Positions 1-9,599 of a DNA stretch of 64,000 nt are shown in pieces. The translations under genes and the position numbers were made by a program. The stretch spans positions 1 through 64,000 of the forward strand of contig JBAMJV010001393.1 of assembly GCA_037951105.1 (NCBI GenBank), in the 5' to 3' direction. The stretch comes from Echinarachnius parma (Eukaryota > Echinodermata > Echinoidea > Clypeasteroida > Echinarachniidae). Each line of letters begins with the position of its first letter. Position 1 is the first letter of the stretch. The notes beneath the pieces are model-generated. The model did no database searches. It worked only from the letters and a program-made list of their open reading frames with translations, and was not told the origin of the DNA.

Positions 1-218
1 CATCATTATAAGTATCTCGAATAATTATCAACCCAACCACCACTACCATGATCATCATCAAAATACAATAATAACGCATGCAGCAATTAAGTTCATACAA
101 TAAACGGCATGATTGGGCTAACGCCCATGTAAATCATGTTGAAACATCATCAAGAATCGCATTGAATAGAAATAATGATTAATAAAAAGTAATATACGGG
201 GATTTAAAAACAAAATGC

Positions 219-290
219 TAGCAGAGCGAGGTTTCGATCCTCGGACCTCTGGGTTATTGGCCCAGCACGCTTCCGCTGCGCCACTCCGAT
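219..290 (-). pseudogene. Initiator tRNA-Met-like copy with AAT anticodon
   Basis: The body matches the initiator tRNA-Met genes of this cluster, including the T-loop ATCGAAA and the GGG/CCC anticodon stem. The anticodon reads AAT instead of CAT, which would decode isoleucine. The 5' acceptor strand is altered to ATCGGAG, giving one mismatch and one wobble against CTCTGCT. Its upstream flank matches that of the copy at 4288-4359 and of the plus-strand copies, while its downstream flank matches the other minus-strand copies, so it looks like a recombinant. Most likely a decayed copy. Confidence 0.8.
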
Positions 291-499
291 TCCAGTGTAT
301 TATTTTGACCACTTTACATAAATATGGCATGTCACTTGGTTCTTTTTGGATAAGATACATGTACAACACATTGTATTATAATGATATACTATAGTGAATG
401 ATGATGTTCAAGTTATGTAAATGTAAGAACATAATGCATTTACCTTTATCGGCAATGAATTATAATGCATGATTACATATATATTGTCAACAATTTATT

Positions 500-720
500 T
501 CAGGCCAGTAGCCCGGGGGTGGTACGATTGGTGCGCCCCCCCCCCCCCCCCCCCCCACCACCAATTCAGAAAGGTCCACTTTTCATCGGTCTCGGCCATC
601 TCACCCAGTGGTCTCGGTCCCGGGCCACGATCGGTCTGGGCGATCGACAATTACCCCCCCCCCCCTCCCCTGCTTAAACAACTTAACCAGTGCTCTTGCC
701 CTCCCCCCCCCCCCCCCCTT
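500..720. repeat. C-rich low-complexity stretch
   Basis: Three long C runs (about 537-556, 653-665 and 704-718) punctuate a GC-rich stretch of unknown origin in the spacer between two tRNA copies. No coding or RNA feature is recognisable. Such runs are prone to length variation and sequencing error. Confidence 0.7.
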
Positions 721-814
721 AAAAAATAATAGTATCTAATTTATATACCTGGTAGGTAATACAATAAAATGATATAAAAACAAGATATTGAGATTTGAAG
801 AAGAAAAAAGAAGA

Positions 815-886
815 TAGCAGAGCGAGGTTTCGATCCTCGGACCTCTGGGTTATGGGCCCAGCACGCTTCCGCTGCGCCACTCTGCT
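815..886 (-). tRNA. Initiator tRNA-Met (CAT)
   Basis: A 72-nt cloverleaf reading CTGGGCCCATAACCCAG in the anticodon arm. Initiator hallmarks are visible: the A1:T72 terminal pair, three G:C pairs in the anticodon stem and an A-rich T-loop (ATCGAAA) in place of the usual TTC. This is the cluster consensus with no substitutions. An A-rich tract just below 815 gives a T-run terminator on the transcribed strand. It would supply initiator tRNA for translation start. Confidence 0.96.
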
Positions 887-1658
887 TTCGGTATTATGTA
901 CTTTTACATCGATGCTGTTATCATCTTCATTATCACTATTTATACTAATTATCAGCACCACTAACCAATGCCATAATCATTATTATTAAAGGGATCTAGA
1001 AACTTTGTTTCCATGGAAACCACTCCGTGTCTACCTCATCAACATCAGCATCTTCCCGAGCTGGCTCATCTCAGGATACATTTATACACTTTGTTTTCTT
1101 CTTCTTCTTCTTTTGCGTCTTCTTATACTCCCTTTTTTCTTCATCGGTGGTGCATAAACAAGGGTTCTCCAGTTCTGCATCGCTCACATGCTAATAGGGA
1201 TGGAGTCACACAGGCACTCCTCAATGTAACACGGTCTTGAAGGGAGGGACTGCAAGGGTCAAAACGCGTTATCTTGACAATTTTCCGATTAATGCCGCTA
1301 ATATCATATGATAATGAGACATTTGAAATGGCCTCTTAATCGATAATATAAATACGTTTAGACAATTAATACACAATGATGGTGATCATGATAACAATGA
1401 CGTCATGCAAACCAAAATTGAATTAAATTAAAGCAACGCACACCAAGCATCGTATTTTCTGCCTATTATTAATATAATTAATATTATAAACCATATTCCA
1501 TGACTGTATAACCATGCTATACTGCACAATAAACCCCTTTGCTGTAAACTTACCAGAAAGAAATGAATACATAAATAATATTACGATTAACATGATGAGT
1601 ATGATGATGTGATCATGGTGACGAATACAAAAATAAATTAAAAAAAACAATTGAGTGA

Positions 1659-1730
1659 TAGCAGAGCGATGTTTCGATCCCCGGACCTCTGGGTTGTGGG
1701 CCCAGAACGCTTCCTCTGCGCCACTCTGCT
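1659..1730 (-). pseudogene. Initiator tRNA-Met-like copy with CAC anticodon
   Basis: Full-length relative of the initiator genes, but the anticodon is CAC (would read valine GTG). The T-stem has a mismatch and a wobble, and the D-loop is changed (GAGG for GCGG). It shares the D-loop changes and both flanks with the copy at 5627-5698, so the two are duplicates. Probably inactive, or at best a variant. Confidence 0.8.
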
Positions 1731-1875
1731 TGTGATGTATTTTATGTTCTTTTACATTGCAATGTTTCGATACTAATAATTATCACCATCACCACCATGA
1801 TCATTATATCAATTAATGTACCATGATAATTCACAAAGTTTATAAAATAAACGACATGATTATATTTTGGCTATA

Positions 1876-2617
1876 CACTCTAAATTACAGGGATTTAAAA
1901 TCTAAATCGTAGCTTGGATTAAAACAAATATAAATACACTTAGATTATTTGTAAATCTATGGAGACTTAAAAAGTCGCGCGAAAGCAATTGTTAATCGAA
2001 GGCCAAGGTGTGATTTTCAATCCATCAAAGGATTGGAAAATAACGCCAGGTTATCGGAGATTTGACGAATGAGAACAGAGATATTTCACACGTGACCTAC
2101 TGCGGTATTCTGAAGCTCAGATTTCTTAGTTTTATACTCATGAATATTCATAACTAGGATTACGGTTTTGGTTAGAGTTAAGGATATGATTACAATGAGA
2201 CCACTCTTGTCATCATCGATTTACGTAGCGTAGTGGTCACGCTGTGGACCTCCACGCTCGGTGTCACGGGTTCGAATCCTCTCTTAGTCTTCAATTTTTT
2301 CTTTTGCCATGATAATTGGTGAGTAGCGCTTTATTTAGTAAATGTATCATGCACAGTAAACTAAAAACTGAAAATTGTGGCCTGCATCACTGATTATGAA
2401 TAATTCATTAGGATGCCATGAACTCGCCTGGGGCCTAATAAGATTAACATAAAACAAATCCAAAAGGGCTTCATTTTTAATCTATCTGGATTTATATTTT
2501 TTAAATCCAACAAAAGATTTATTTTAAATCATGATCGGCTGGTCCCTAATCACAGCCGAAGAAAGATTTAAAAGTAAATCTAATAGATTTAATTTTAAAT
2601 CCTTGTAATTTAGAGTG
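1876..2617. mobile_element. 742-bp inverted-repeat element with a tRNA-like core
   Basis: The ends form an inverted repeat: CACTCTAAATTACAG then GGATTTAAAAT at the left, and its reverse complement ATTTTAAATCC then TTGTAATTTAGAGTG at the right. The same site in the duplicated block near 5840 has no insert, which defines the element as an insertion. I see no transposase reading frame, so it would be non-autonomous. No clean target duplication is visible. Inside, at 2219-2290, lies a tRNA-like sequence. Confidence 0.82.
2219..2290 (+). other. tRNA-like Pol III promoter segment
   Basis: Matches to an A-box (TAGCGTAGTGGTCACG) and a B-box (GGGTTCGAATCC) are spaced as in a tRNA gene. The putative anticodon arm leaves a loop that is too short, and the acceptor ends do not pair, so this is not a functional tRNA. 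It looks like the head of a tRNA-derived SINE captured inside the inverted-repeat element. Confidence 0.6.
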
Positions 2618-2673
2618 GACATGCAAAACATGAATTCAGTGAAATAAATACAAATGGGGATTTAAAAAAGGGA

Positions 2674-2745
2674 TAGCAGAGCGAGGTTTCGATCCTCGGA
2701 CCTCTGGGTTATGGGCCCAGCACGCTTCCGCTACGCCACTCTGCT
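2674..2745 (-). tRNA. Initiator tRNA-Met (CAT)
   Basis: Consensus initiator tRNA except for C13 to T in the D-stem, which leaves a T:G wobble pair. The anticodon CAT, the A1:T72 pair and the ATCGAAA T-loop are intact. The A-run just below 2674 supplies a T-run terminator. It is the paralogue of the copy at 5901-5972, in duplicated blocks. Confidence 0.93.
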
Positions 2746-2995
2746 TTCGATATAATTATGTACTTTCACATCGATGTTGTTATCATCATTATCGCTTTTC
2801 CTAATAGTTATTAACAACACCATCAATACCATGATCAGTATCATAAAGTGCATGTAAAACCATACGTAATAACGCACACATTTAATACAATAATTCCATG
2901 ACAACATATTTTGGCTAAGGACACACCATGTAAACATCATCAAGTATCGTATTGATTTGGAAAAATGAAAACTATAAAATGGGTATAAAACAGGA

Positions 2996-3067
2996 TAACA
3001 GAGCGAGGTTTCGATCCTCGGACCTCTGGGTTATGGGCCCAGCACGCTTCCGCTGCGCCACTCTGCT
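2996..3067 (-). tRNA. Initiator tRNA-Met (CAT)
   Basis: Consensus copy except that C71 is T, giving a G2:T71 wobble in the acceptor stem. The anticodon arm and T-loop are intact. It is paralogous to the copy at 6223-6294, which carries the same acceptor change, so the wobble predates the block duplication. Confidence 0.92.
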
Positions 3068-3308
3068 TTCGGTATGATTACTTACTTTTACATTGGATGT
3101 TGTTATCGTAATATATTATTACTATTCCGAATAATTATTTTATCTACACCAACACTATACTACCATGAATATTATCATCTAAATACCATATCAAAACAAC
3201 AAATTCATAAAATAAATGGCATGATTATATTTCGGGGCTATAATGGCATAATACAAACCATGTCAACATCATCAAGACAGTGTCGCTTTGAGTACTAGTA
3301 TACATGCA

Positions 3309-3868
3309 GTGCGTATAAAAAAACCGTTACACTTTTGAAAAATCTGTCAAAATTACATTTCAAAATATTTAGAAGATTTTTTTTCATGTCGATAGATGCC
3401 CAATAGTCTCATCTATCAAGTGCCACTAACAAAACAAATGTTCGTTCACGCTTGGGCGAACACTGACTGTTTTTGTCCAGAGTGTGAAAAATGACTTGCG
3501 CCAAATTGAAAGAAGAGGGCAAATTATACCAGCAGTCCGAATAAGTACTCCCATTCAAACAAATTGCTCTTTGCCATAATTTTAATGATTTCAATGCTTT
3601 ATGCCAGAAAATTCCTAGACTATCATAACATAATCCTAAATTTATGCAAAAGAGCAATTTGTTTGAATGGGAGTACTTATTCAGATTGGCGCAGGTCATT
3701 TTTCACACTCTGGACAAAAACGGTCAGTGCTCACCCAAGCGTGAACAAATATTTGTTTTGTTAGTGGCGTCTTGATATCTATCAACATGAAAAAAATCTT
3801 CTATACATTTTGAAATGTAATTGTGACAAATTTTTCAAAAGTGTAACGTTTTTTTTTTTTATACGCAC
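3309..3868. mobile_element. Foldback element with arms of about 230-260 bp
   Basis: Two long arms are near-perfect reverse complements. The left terminus is GTGCGTATA followed by an A-run and CCGTTACAC, mirrored at the right by GTGTAACG, a T-run and TATACGCAC. The arms, about 3309-3575 and 3640-3868, flank a loop of about 65 bp. No coding capacity is seen. It sits between tRNA copies and would form a large cruciform or hairpin. Confidence 0.88.
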
Positions 3869-3902
3869 GGTATAATTAAAAAAATGGGGATTCAAAAGAT
3901 GA

Positions 3903-3974
3903 TAGCAGAGCGAGGTTTCGATCCTCGGACCTCTGGGTTATGGGCCCAGCACGCTTCCGCTGCGCCACTCTGCT
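3903..3974 (-). tRNA. Initiator tRNA-Met (CAT)
   Basis: Exact cluster consensus: anticodon CAT, three G:C pairs in the anticodon stem, A1:T72 and an A-rich T-loop. A short AAAA tract just below 3903 could act as terminator. It lies immediately beside the foldback element that ends at 3868. Confidence 0.96.
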
Positions 3975-4217
3975 TTCGGTATTATGTACTTATACATCGA
4001 TGTTGTTTTCATCATCATCATCATTATTCCTTATAATATTATTATCAACACCACACCCTTACCATGATCATCTTCAAAATACAATAACGCATGCACCAAG
4101 TGCATACAATAAACGGCATGATTGGGATAGGCCGATAGGGACATGCAAATCATGTTGAATCATCATCAAGTATCGCATCGATTAGAACTGAAAACCATAA
4201 AATGCGGGGAGAGAGAA

Positions 4218-4242
4218 AGCAGAGAGAGGTTTTGATCCTCGG
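4218..4242 (-). pseudogene. 3' fragment of an initiator tRNA-Met gene
   Basis: Only the T-arm and 3' acceptor strand remain (reverse complement of CCGAGGATCAAAACC and the CTCTGCT-like end). At 4243 it is fused to a stretch that matches the spacer downstream of the plus-strand gene at 7962-8033 (shared ATGTGCCTTCCGAGACTTCC). It marks a recombination junction between the two spacer classes. Confidence 0.75.
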
Positions 4243-4287
4243 TGGAAGTCTCGGAAGGCACATAACAAACTGAAGAAGAAAACAAAA

Positions 4288-4359
4288 TAGCAGAGTGAGG
4301 TTTCGATCCTCGGACCTCTGGTTTATGGGCCCAGCACGCTTCCGCTGCGCCACTCTGCT
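4288..4359 (-). tRNA. Initiator tRNA-Met (CAT), partly weakened
   Basis: The anticodon CAT and the overall cloverleaf are kept, but position 39 is A, which breaks one of the three G:C pairs typical of initiators. G65 is also A, giving a T-stem mismatch. Both flanks belong to the spacer class of the plus-strand array although the gene is on the minus strand. It may be expressed poorly or be an early pseudogene. Confidence 0.75.
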
Positions 4360-4589
4360 TACAGTGTATTTTGTTGACCTCTTTACATCAATATGTCATG
4401 TCTCTTGGTTCTTATTTGATAAGATAAATGTAGAACAATTTACAAGCTAATGATGAAGATCAATTTACAAGTTTGTAATGTTCCATTATTGACACAAAAA
4501 AAATAATAACAATTTGAACATTTATCATAAAATGTATCAACTCATTGTTTTGTGGAAGGTATTCAAATAGATTCAAACAAATAACAGGA

Positions 4590-4661
4590 TAGCAGAGCGA
4601 GGTTTCGATCCTCGGACCACTGGGTTATGGGCCCAGCACGCTTCCGCTGCGCCACTCTGCT
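4590..4661 (-). tRNA. Initiator tRNA-Met (CAT)
   Basis: Consensus apart from one change in the variable loop (A44 to T). All stems pair and all initiator features are intact. Its flanks differ from both main spacer classes of the cluster. Confidence 0.95.
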
Positions 4662-4986
4662 TTTTATGCATCAATTGAGCTGCATCATCTGCATGGATGT
4701 GTAGATACTTTCCTAATTCAAAATCAACGTCAAAATCCCCGTGCTATATACCTGATGAAGCCTCGACGTAGACATGGTAACATTGTACTTTAATGTTTTG
4801 TCAGTCTTTTAATTCAGATTGTAAATTGAACTGAACTATTCAAATTCAACATTTGTATTAATTTTCCGGCATGCAATTCTCACTTCTTTTCTATTTCCTT
4901 CATAAAGCAAAGACACAAAAAAAGTGAAACGTGTCACATTTATTAGTTTTAATGAAAGAAATCAAAATTGTGATTGAAAAAAGGGA

Positions 4987-5058
4987 TAGCAGAGCGAGGT
5001 TTCGATCCTCGGACCTCTGGGTTATGGGCCCAGCACGCTTCCGCTGCACCACTCTGCT
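4987..5058 (-). tRNA. Initiator tRNA-Met (CAT)
   Basis: Consensus apart from C11 to T in the D-stem, a tolerable T:G wobble that also touches the A-box. The anticodon arm and T-arm are intact. An A-run just below the gene serves as terminator on the transcribed strand. Confidence 0.92.
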
Positions 5059-5289
5059 TTCGGTGCCATTTACCTTTACATCTTCATTATCACTATTATC
5101 AGCACTACCACCAATACCATGATCATTATTATTAAGTGCATGTATACCATACGTAATTTAATACACCAAGTTAATAAAATAAACGACAAGACATTTATGG
5201 GCTTGGGACAAACTAACAATACCAAGTTCATCAAGTATCGCATTGTTTAGAAAAAATGAAAACAACAAAATGCGGATTGAAAAAAATGC

Positions 5290-5361
5290 TAGCAGAGCGA
5301 GGTTTCGATCCTCGGACCTCTGGGTTATGGGCCCAGCACGCTTCCGCTGCGCCACTCTGCT
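5290..5361 (-). tRNA. Initiator tRNA-Met (CAT)
   Basis: Exact cluster consensus with intact acceptor, D, anticodon and T arms. The AAAAAA tract just below 5290 gives a Pol III terminator on the minus strand. Confidence 0.96.
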
Positions 5362-5474
5362 TTCGTTGCATCATTAGCACCAAAGGTGTCTTATAACTAA
5401 AATGTCCACGCCCGTAAAATACATGTATATAGCGTACAGCAAAACTGTCGGGAATAACTGTTACATTTTTAGGT

Positions 5475-5498
5475 GGGGGGGGGGGGGGGGGGGGGGGG
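5475..5498. repeat. Run of 24 G
   Basis: An uninterrupted run of about 24 G in the spacer upstream of the copy at 5290-5361. The length may be unreliable in the assembly. Confidence 0.9.
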
Positions 5499-5626
5499 TG
5501 TCCTTCGCTACGCCATGCATTCTCAAAAAGAAATGAATACACAAATACTATTACGATTAACATGATGAGTATGGTGATGTGATCATGGTGACGAATAAAA
5601 ACATTAATAAAAAAACAATTGAGTGA

Positions 5627-5698
5627 TAGCAGAGCGAGCTTTCGATCCTCGGACCTCTGGGTTATGGGCCCAGAACGCTTCCTCTGCGCCACTCTGTT
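5627..5698 (-). pseudogene. Degenerate initiator tRNA-Met copy (CAT)
   Basis: The anticodon is still CAT, but G2 is A (A:C mismatch in the acceptor), the T-stem has a G:G mismatch and the D-loop reads GAGG. It shares the D-loop changes and flanks with the CAC copy at 1659-1730. Likely non-functional. Confidence 0.75.
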
Positions 5699-5900
5699 GT
5701 GATGTATTTTATGTTCTTTTACATTGCAATGTTTCGATACTAATAATTATCACCATCACCACCATGATCATTATATCAATTAATGTACCATGATAATTCA
5801 CAAAGTTTATAAAATAAACGACATCATAATATTTTGGCTATAGGGACATGCAAAACATGAATTCAGTGAAATAAATAAAAATGGGGATTTAAAAAAGGGA

Positions 5901-5972
5901 TAGCAGAGCGAGGTTTCGATCCTCGGACCTCTGGGTTATGGGCCCAGCACGCTTCCGCTGCGCCACTCTGCT
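5901..5972 (-). tRNA. Initiator tRNA-Met (CAT)
   Basis: Exact cluster consensus, paralogous to 2674-2745 but without its D-stem change. An A-run (TTTAAAAAAGGGA) just below supplies a T-run terminator. Confidence 0.96.
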
Positions 5973-6222
5973 TTCGATATAATTATGTACTTTCACATCG
6001 ATGTTGTTATCATCATTATCGCTTTTCCTAATAGTTATTAACAACACCATCAATACCATGATCAGTATCATAAAGTGCATGTAAAACCATACGTAATAAC
6101 GCACACATTTAATACAATAATTCCATGACAACATATTTAGGCTAAGGACACACCATGTAAACATCATCAAGTATCGTATTGATTTGAAAAAATGAAAACT
6201 ATGAAATGAGTATAAAACAGGA

Positions 6223-6294
6223 TAACAGAGCGAGGTTTTGATCCTCGGACCTCTGGGTTATGGGCCCAGCACGCTTCCGCTGCGCCACTCTGCT
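6223..6294 (-). tRNA. Initiator tRNA-Met (CAT)
   Basis: The anticodon arm is intact. It carries the G2:T71 wobble shared with 2996-3067. The T-loop is ATCAAAA instead of ATCGAAA, a change inside the B-box that may lower TFIIIC binding. Confidence 0.85.
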
Positions 6295-6537
6295 TTCGGT
6301 ATCATTTACCTTTACATCGATGATGTTATCATCTTCATTATCACTATTATCAGCACCACCACCAATACCATGATCATTATTATTAAGTGCATGTACCATA
6401 CGTAATTTAACGCACAAAGTTAATAAAATAAACGACAAGACATTTATGGGCTTGGGACAAACTAACCATACCAAGTTCACCAAGTGTCGCATTGTTTAGA
6501 AAAAATGAAAACAATAAATGCGGATTGAAAAAAATGA

Positions 6538-6596
6538 TAGCAGAGCGAGGTTTCGATCCTCGGACCTCTGGGTTATGGGCCCAGCACGCTTCCGCT
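6538..6596 (-). pseudogene. 5'-truncated initiator tRNA-Met copy
   Basis: The 3' two thirds match the consensus exactly, including the CAT anticodon. The sequence stops within the D-loop, where it meets a run of T at 6596. The acceptor 5' strand and A-box are missing. This is the point where the cluster changes orientation. Confidence 0.88.
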
Positions 6597-6700
6597 TTTT
6601 TTTTTTTTTTTTTATAAATTATACATTATAAATATAAATATAAATATAAATATAAATAAATATAAATATAAATAAATATAATAATAAATATATATAAATG
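6596..6700. repeat. Poly-T and ATAAAT microsatellite at the orientation switch
   Basis: A run of 18 T (6596-6613) is followed by imperfect TAAATA repeats. Minus-strand tRNA genes lie on its left and plus-strand genes on its right. The sequence after it (from about 6705) matches the downstream spacer of the plus-strand genes, so one plus-strand gene seems to have been lost here. Confidence 0.8.
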
Positions 6701-6961
6701 TTGTAATACCTTCCAAGGCTTGCCATATACAGCGAGATGCAATGTAATATACGAATGTTGACATGGTTAGTAATTTCCTATAGTAAAGTAAATACAAATA
6801 AAACATTATTGTTGACAATAAAATAATAATCATACATTTCAATTTATTTTTGTATCATTTTATATATAATATATAACTAATTGTTCTACTTATATCTTAC
6901 CAAGAAATAAACAAGAACCAAGTGATACATAAATGTAAACTGGTGCTAAGAATTCATCGAA

Positions 6962-7033
6962 AGCAGAGTGGCGCAGCGGAAGCGTGCTGGGCCCATAACC
7001 CAGAGGTCCGAGGATCGAAACCTCGCTCTGCTA
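6962..7033 (+). tRNA. Initiator tRNA-Met (CAT)
   Basis: Exact consensus, and the first gene of the plus-strand array. TTTT at about 7040 is a Pol III terminator. The upstream flank (ACAAGAACCAAGTGATAC) is shared, inverted, with the copies at 219 and 4288. Confidence 0.96.
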
Positions 7034-7149
7034 TCATTCTTTTATTCCCAGTTTGTTATGTCTTCCAAGGTATCCACAGAACAGTGAAATGCCACGTAAT
7101 ATTATGTGAATAGTCATTCCCTATACCAAGTATAAATAAAACATTATTG

Positions 7150-7366
7150 TAGGAGGTGAAAGCCTTTATGTGAACGATCTTCTTGAGCCCACTGAGCGCT
7201 TGGAAGGAATACTCCCCAGGGAGTGGAGATGGTGCACACAATGTGTGCTGGTTCGCATCGTATCCTATGACCGGGGTAATAATAAATGTAAAGCGCTTAG
7301 ATATGATTATCAATCGTGATAAGCGCTATATAAAAATTGGATATTATTATTATTATTATTATATTT
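7150..7366. repeat. Dispersed repeat ending in an ATT microsatellite
   Basis: Contains ATGACCGGGGTAATAAT and GTAAAGCGCTTAGA, ending in CGCTATATAAA plus (ATT)n. Its core recurs inverted at about 49890-49945. The tail of short tandem repeats suggests a retroposed, SINE-like element, but no Pol III boxes are clear. Confidence 0.6.
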
Positions 7367-7568
7367 TACATTTCGGTTTATCTTCGAGAATGGTATGTAC
7401 TATATTTGTCAGAAATTCATACAAATTTTTAGATTTAACTAAACCATTCACGTGTATATTATTGTAATACTAGTATTTTCTACTTGTATCTTACCACAAA
7501 ATAAATAAGAAAAAAGCATACATAACATATTATTGATGAAAATTCGTGATCAATAAGAATACATCGAA

Positions 7569-7640
7569 AGCAGAGTGGCGCAGCGGAAGCGTGCTGGGCC
7601 CATAACCCAGAGGTCCGAGGATCGAAACCTCGCTCTGCTA
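7569..7640 (+). tRNA. Initiator tRNA-Met (CAT)
   Basis: Exact consensus copy with all initiator features. A long T-run begins a few bases downstream (about 7647). The spacer after it is homologous to those after 7033 and 8033. Confidence 0.96.
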
Positions 7641-7961
7641 TCATTCTTTTTTTTTCTTCTCGGTTTGTTATGCCTTCCACAGAACAGTGAGATACGACGT
7701 AATACATTGTATTATGAATGTTGAAATTGTTAGTCATTCCCTATACCACTTAGAAATAAAATAAAGTGATTATTGCTGAACATAAATAATCTTACATTTT
7801 AATTCGTTGTCTATAATGGTTATTTACACTTAACTTTGAAATTGATCTCCATTTTCCCAAGTTTGCAATACTACTTTATTTTAATTATCTTACCAAAAAA
7901 TAACCAAGAAACAAATGTACATGCCATTATAAATTATGTAGGGGCGTAAGAATACATCGAA

Positions 7962-8033
7962 AGCAGAGTGGCGCAGCGGAAGCGTGCTGGGCCCATAACC
8001 CAGAGGTCCGAGGATCGAAACCTCGCTCTGCTA
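7962..8033 (+). tRNA. Initiator tRNA-Met (CAT)
   Basis: Exact consensus copy, followed directly by an eight-T terminator. Its downstream spacer (ATGTGCCTTCCGAGACTTCC) reappears inverted beside the fragment at 4218-4242. Confidence 0.96.
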
Positions 8034-8381
8034 TCTTTTTTTTCGTTTGTTATGTGCCTTCCGAGACTTCCACAGAACAGTGAGATGCCGCTTAGTATTA
8101 TGAATGTTTAAATGGTTAGTCATTCCCTTTACCATTTATAAATACAAAATAAAGTGATTATTGCTGAAAATAAATAATCTTGCATTTTAGTTGATTGTTG
8201 ATAATTATGATCGTTAAAACCAAATAACACTCAATAAAACTTTTAAATTGCTCTTCACCATTCCCAAGAATATTATTACACTACTCATATAACTTTACTT
8301 TTTATTTTGCCACAACCGAACCAAGATCCAAATGTACATGAAATCATATTTGATGTAAAGGGGTCGTAAGAATACATTGAA

Positions 8382-8453
8382 AGCAGAGTGGCGCAGCGGA
8401 AGCGTGCTGGGCCCATAACCCAGAGGTCCGAGGATCGAAACCTCGCTCTGCTA
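8382..8453 (+). tRNA. Initiator tRNA-Met (CAT)
   Basis: Exact consensus copy with a TTTTT terminator starting at about 8456. It is the last closely spaced gene of the plus-strand array. Confidence 0.96.
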
Positions 8454-8794
8454 TGTTTTTAAAAAAAATATTTGTTATATCCCCTTTCATGAAAGCTTAT
8501 CAATGTGACACATAGTAGTGTTGGGATGTTGTTTCCCTAGCCCAAACTATAATTAGTTATCATAGGTATTATCGTTCTTTATTACACTGATAATGATGAT
8601 CACGATGGGGGTGATATTGATTTCAATTTCTAGTGATAATAATACAATATATTATATCACCATCATATTATAATTCTGTTAAAAACAAGAACAAAAAAAA
8701 CACACCACATGACTGCATTAAGGTAAACATACGTCAAGTTTTATGCAATTGTCAGAATTACTATTAGTAATTAGTAATTAGTAATTAGTATGAT

Positions 8795-9135
8795 AATGCT
8801 TTGGATGTTACGATGGTTGAAACTCTGGAAGATAGGCGGAAGAAAATATGCTTGAAGTTCGGCAAATCCCTCCTTAATTCTAATGATTTCCGGAACTGGC
8901 TCCCAGAACAGAGACCAGACACTGGAAGGCAGTTACGTCGTCAAACAAATTTATATTCTATTGGTTGTAGGACAGAAAGGTATAGGTCCAGCCCTATTCC
9001 TTACATTGTGAGATGCTTGAATAAAAATACTAATTAGATACCTTAAAATCCCCATGTATATTGATGCATGTAATACATTAGACACGTAAGTTTTGTACTA
9101 TTATAATATACTGATTTGATTTGATTTGATTATTG
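8795..9135 (+). mobile_element. 3' end of a non-LTR retrotransposon
   Basis: Codons from about 8813 to 9037 translate to the conserved C-terminal tail of LINE-type reverse transcriptase proteins: ETLEDRRKKICLKFGKSLL, then a tryptophan-proline (WLP) step, then CRTERYRSSPIPYIVRCLN. A stop follows, then a short 3' UTR and a (TTGAT)n tail at about 9110-9133. Everything upstream, including the reverse transcriptase core and endonuclease, is missing, as expected of a 5'-truncated insertion. The tail is typical of CR1/jockey-like groups, but I cannot fix the clade. Confidence 0.82.
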
Positions 9136-9599
9136 TGTTATAATTGTTCACGCACATAATTCCGATCTGTATTATTATGATTATGATGCTTCCTATCTTT
9201 ATTATGATGCTTCCTTTGTGTGAGGCATTTGTGTATAATAACGGGCAATTATACTTTGATGGTAAAAATGCATTTATTCACCCTTACGAATTGTATTGGA
9301 TAATTGATTTGTACAAACTAGTTATTACAGCGAGATACAGTACCTTATAATTGTACATTTAATACTTTTGACTTTAAAAGTAAGTGTTGATTATTATAAG
9401 CTATTGAACCAAACCAAAACACTCTTATTGAAATGCATTTGAATTCGCATTTTTGTGTACGAGTCTCAATTTACGGGTGATATCATTATATCCATAATCC
9501 ATGTAATTGAATAGAGTTAGTTAAGCCATTGAATGCAATACATTATAATTCATATATCATATCATTCTATTCGGATAATTAATTATTACTAATTTTCAA

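Larger units (their letters stand above)
1560..3067. repeat. Duplicated tRNA block, copy 1 (interrupted)
   Basis: The stretch from about 1560 to 1875 and from 2618 to 3067 matches 5523-6294 nearly base for base, including three tRNA-like copies and their spacers. Copy 1 is interrupted by a 742-bp inverted-repeat element that copy 2 lacks. This fixes the order of events: block duplication, then insertion (or precise loss from copy 2). Confidence 0.88.
5523..6294. repeat. Duplicated tRNA block, copy 2 (uninterrupted)
   Basis: Matches 1560-1875 plus 2618-3067 and holds three tRNA-like copies in the same order. The junction near 5840 is the empty site of the 742-bp element present in copy 1. Confidence 0.88.

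Noticed and set aside
2219-2290. A functional tRNA gene
   Set aside because: The A- and B-boxes are good, but the anticodon loop is too short and the acceptor ends do not pair.
5231-5692. 153-codon minus-strand frame joining two tRNA copies
   Set aside because: It reads through tRNA sequence and a G run, and the peptide is the tRNA-derived one seen throughout the cluster.
719-7737. Many open frames sharing peptides such as AQRKRAGPITQRSEDRNLALL or KQSGAAEACWAHNPEVRGSKP
   Set aside because: These are translations of the tRNA-Met genes and their flanks in different frames, not proteins.
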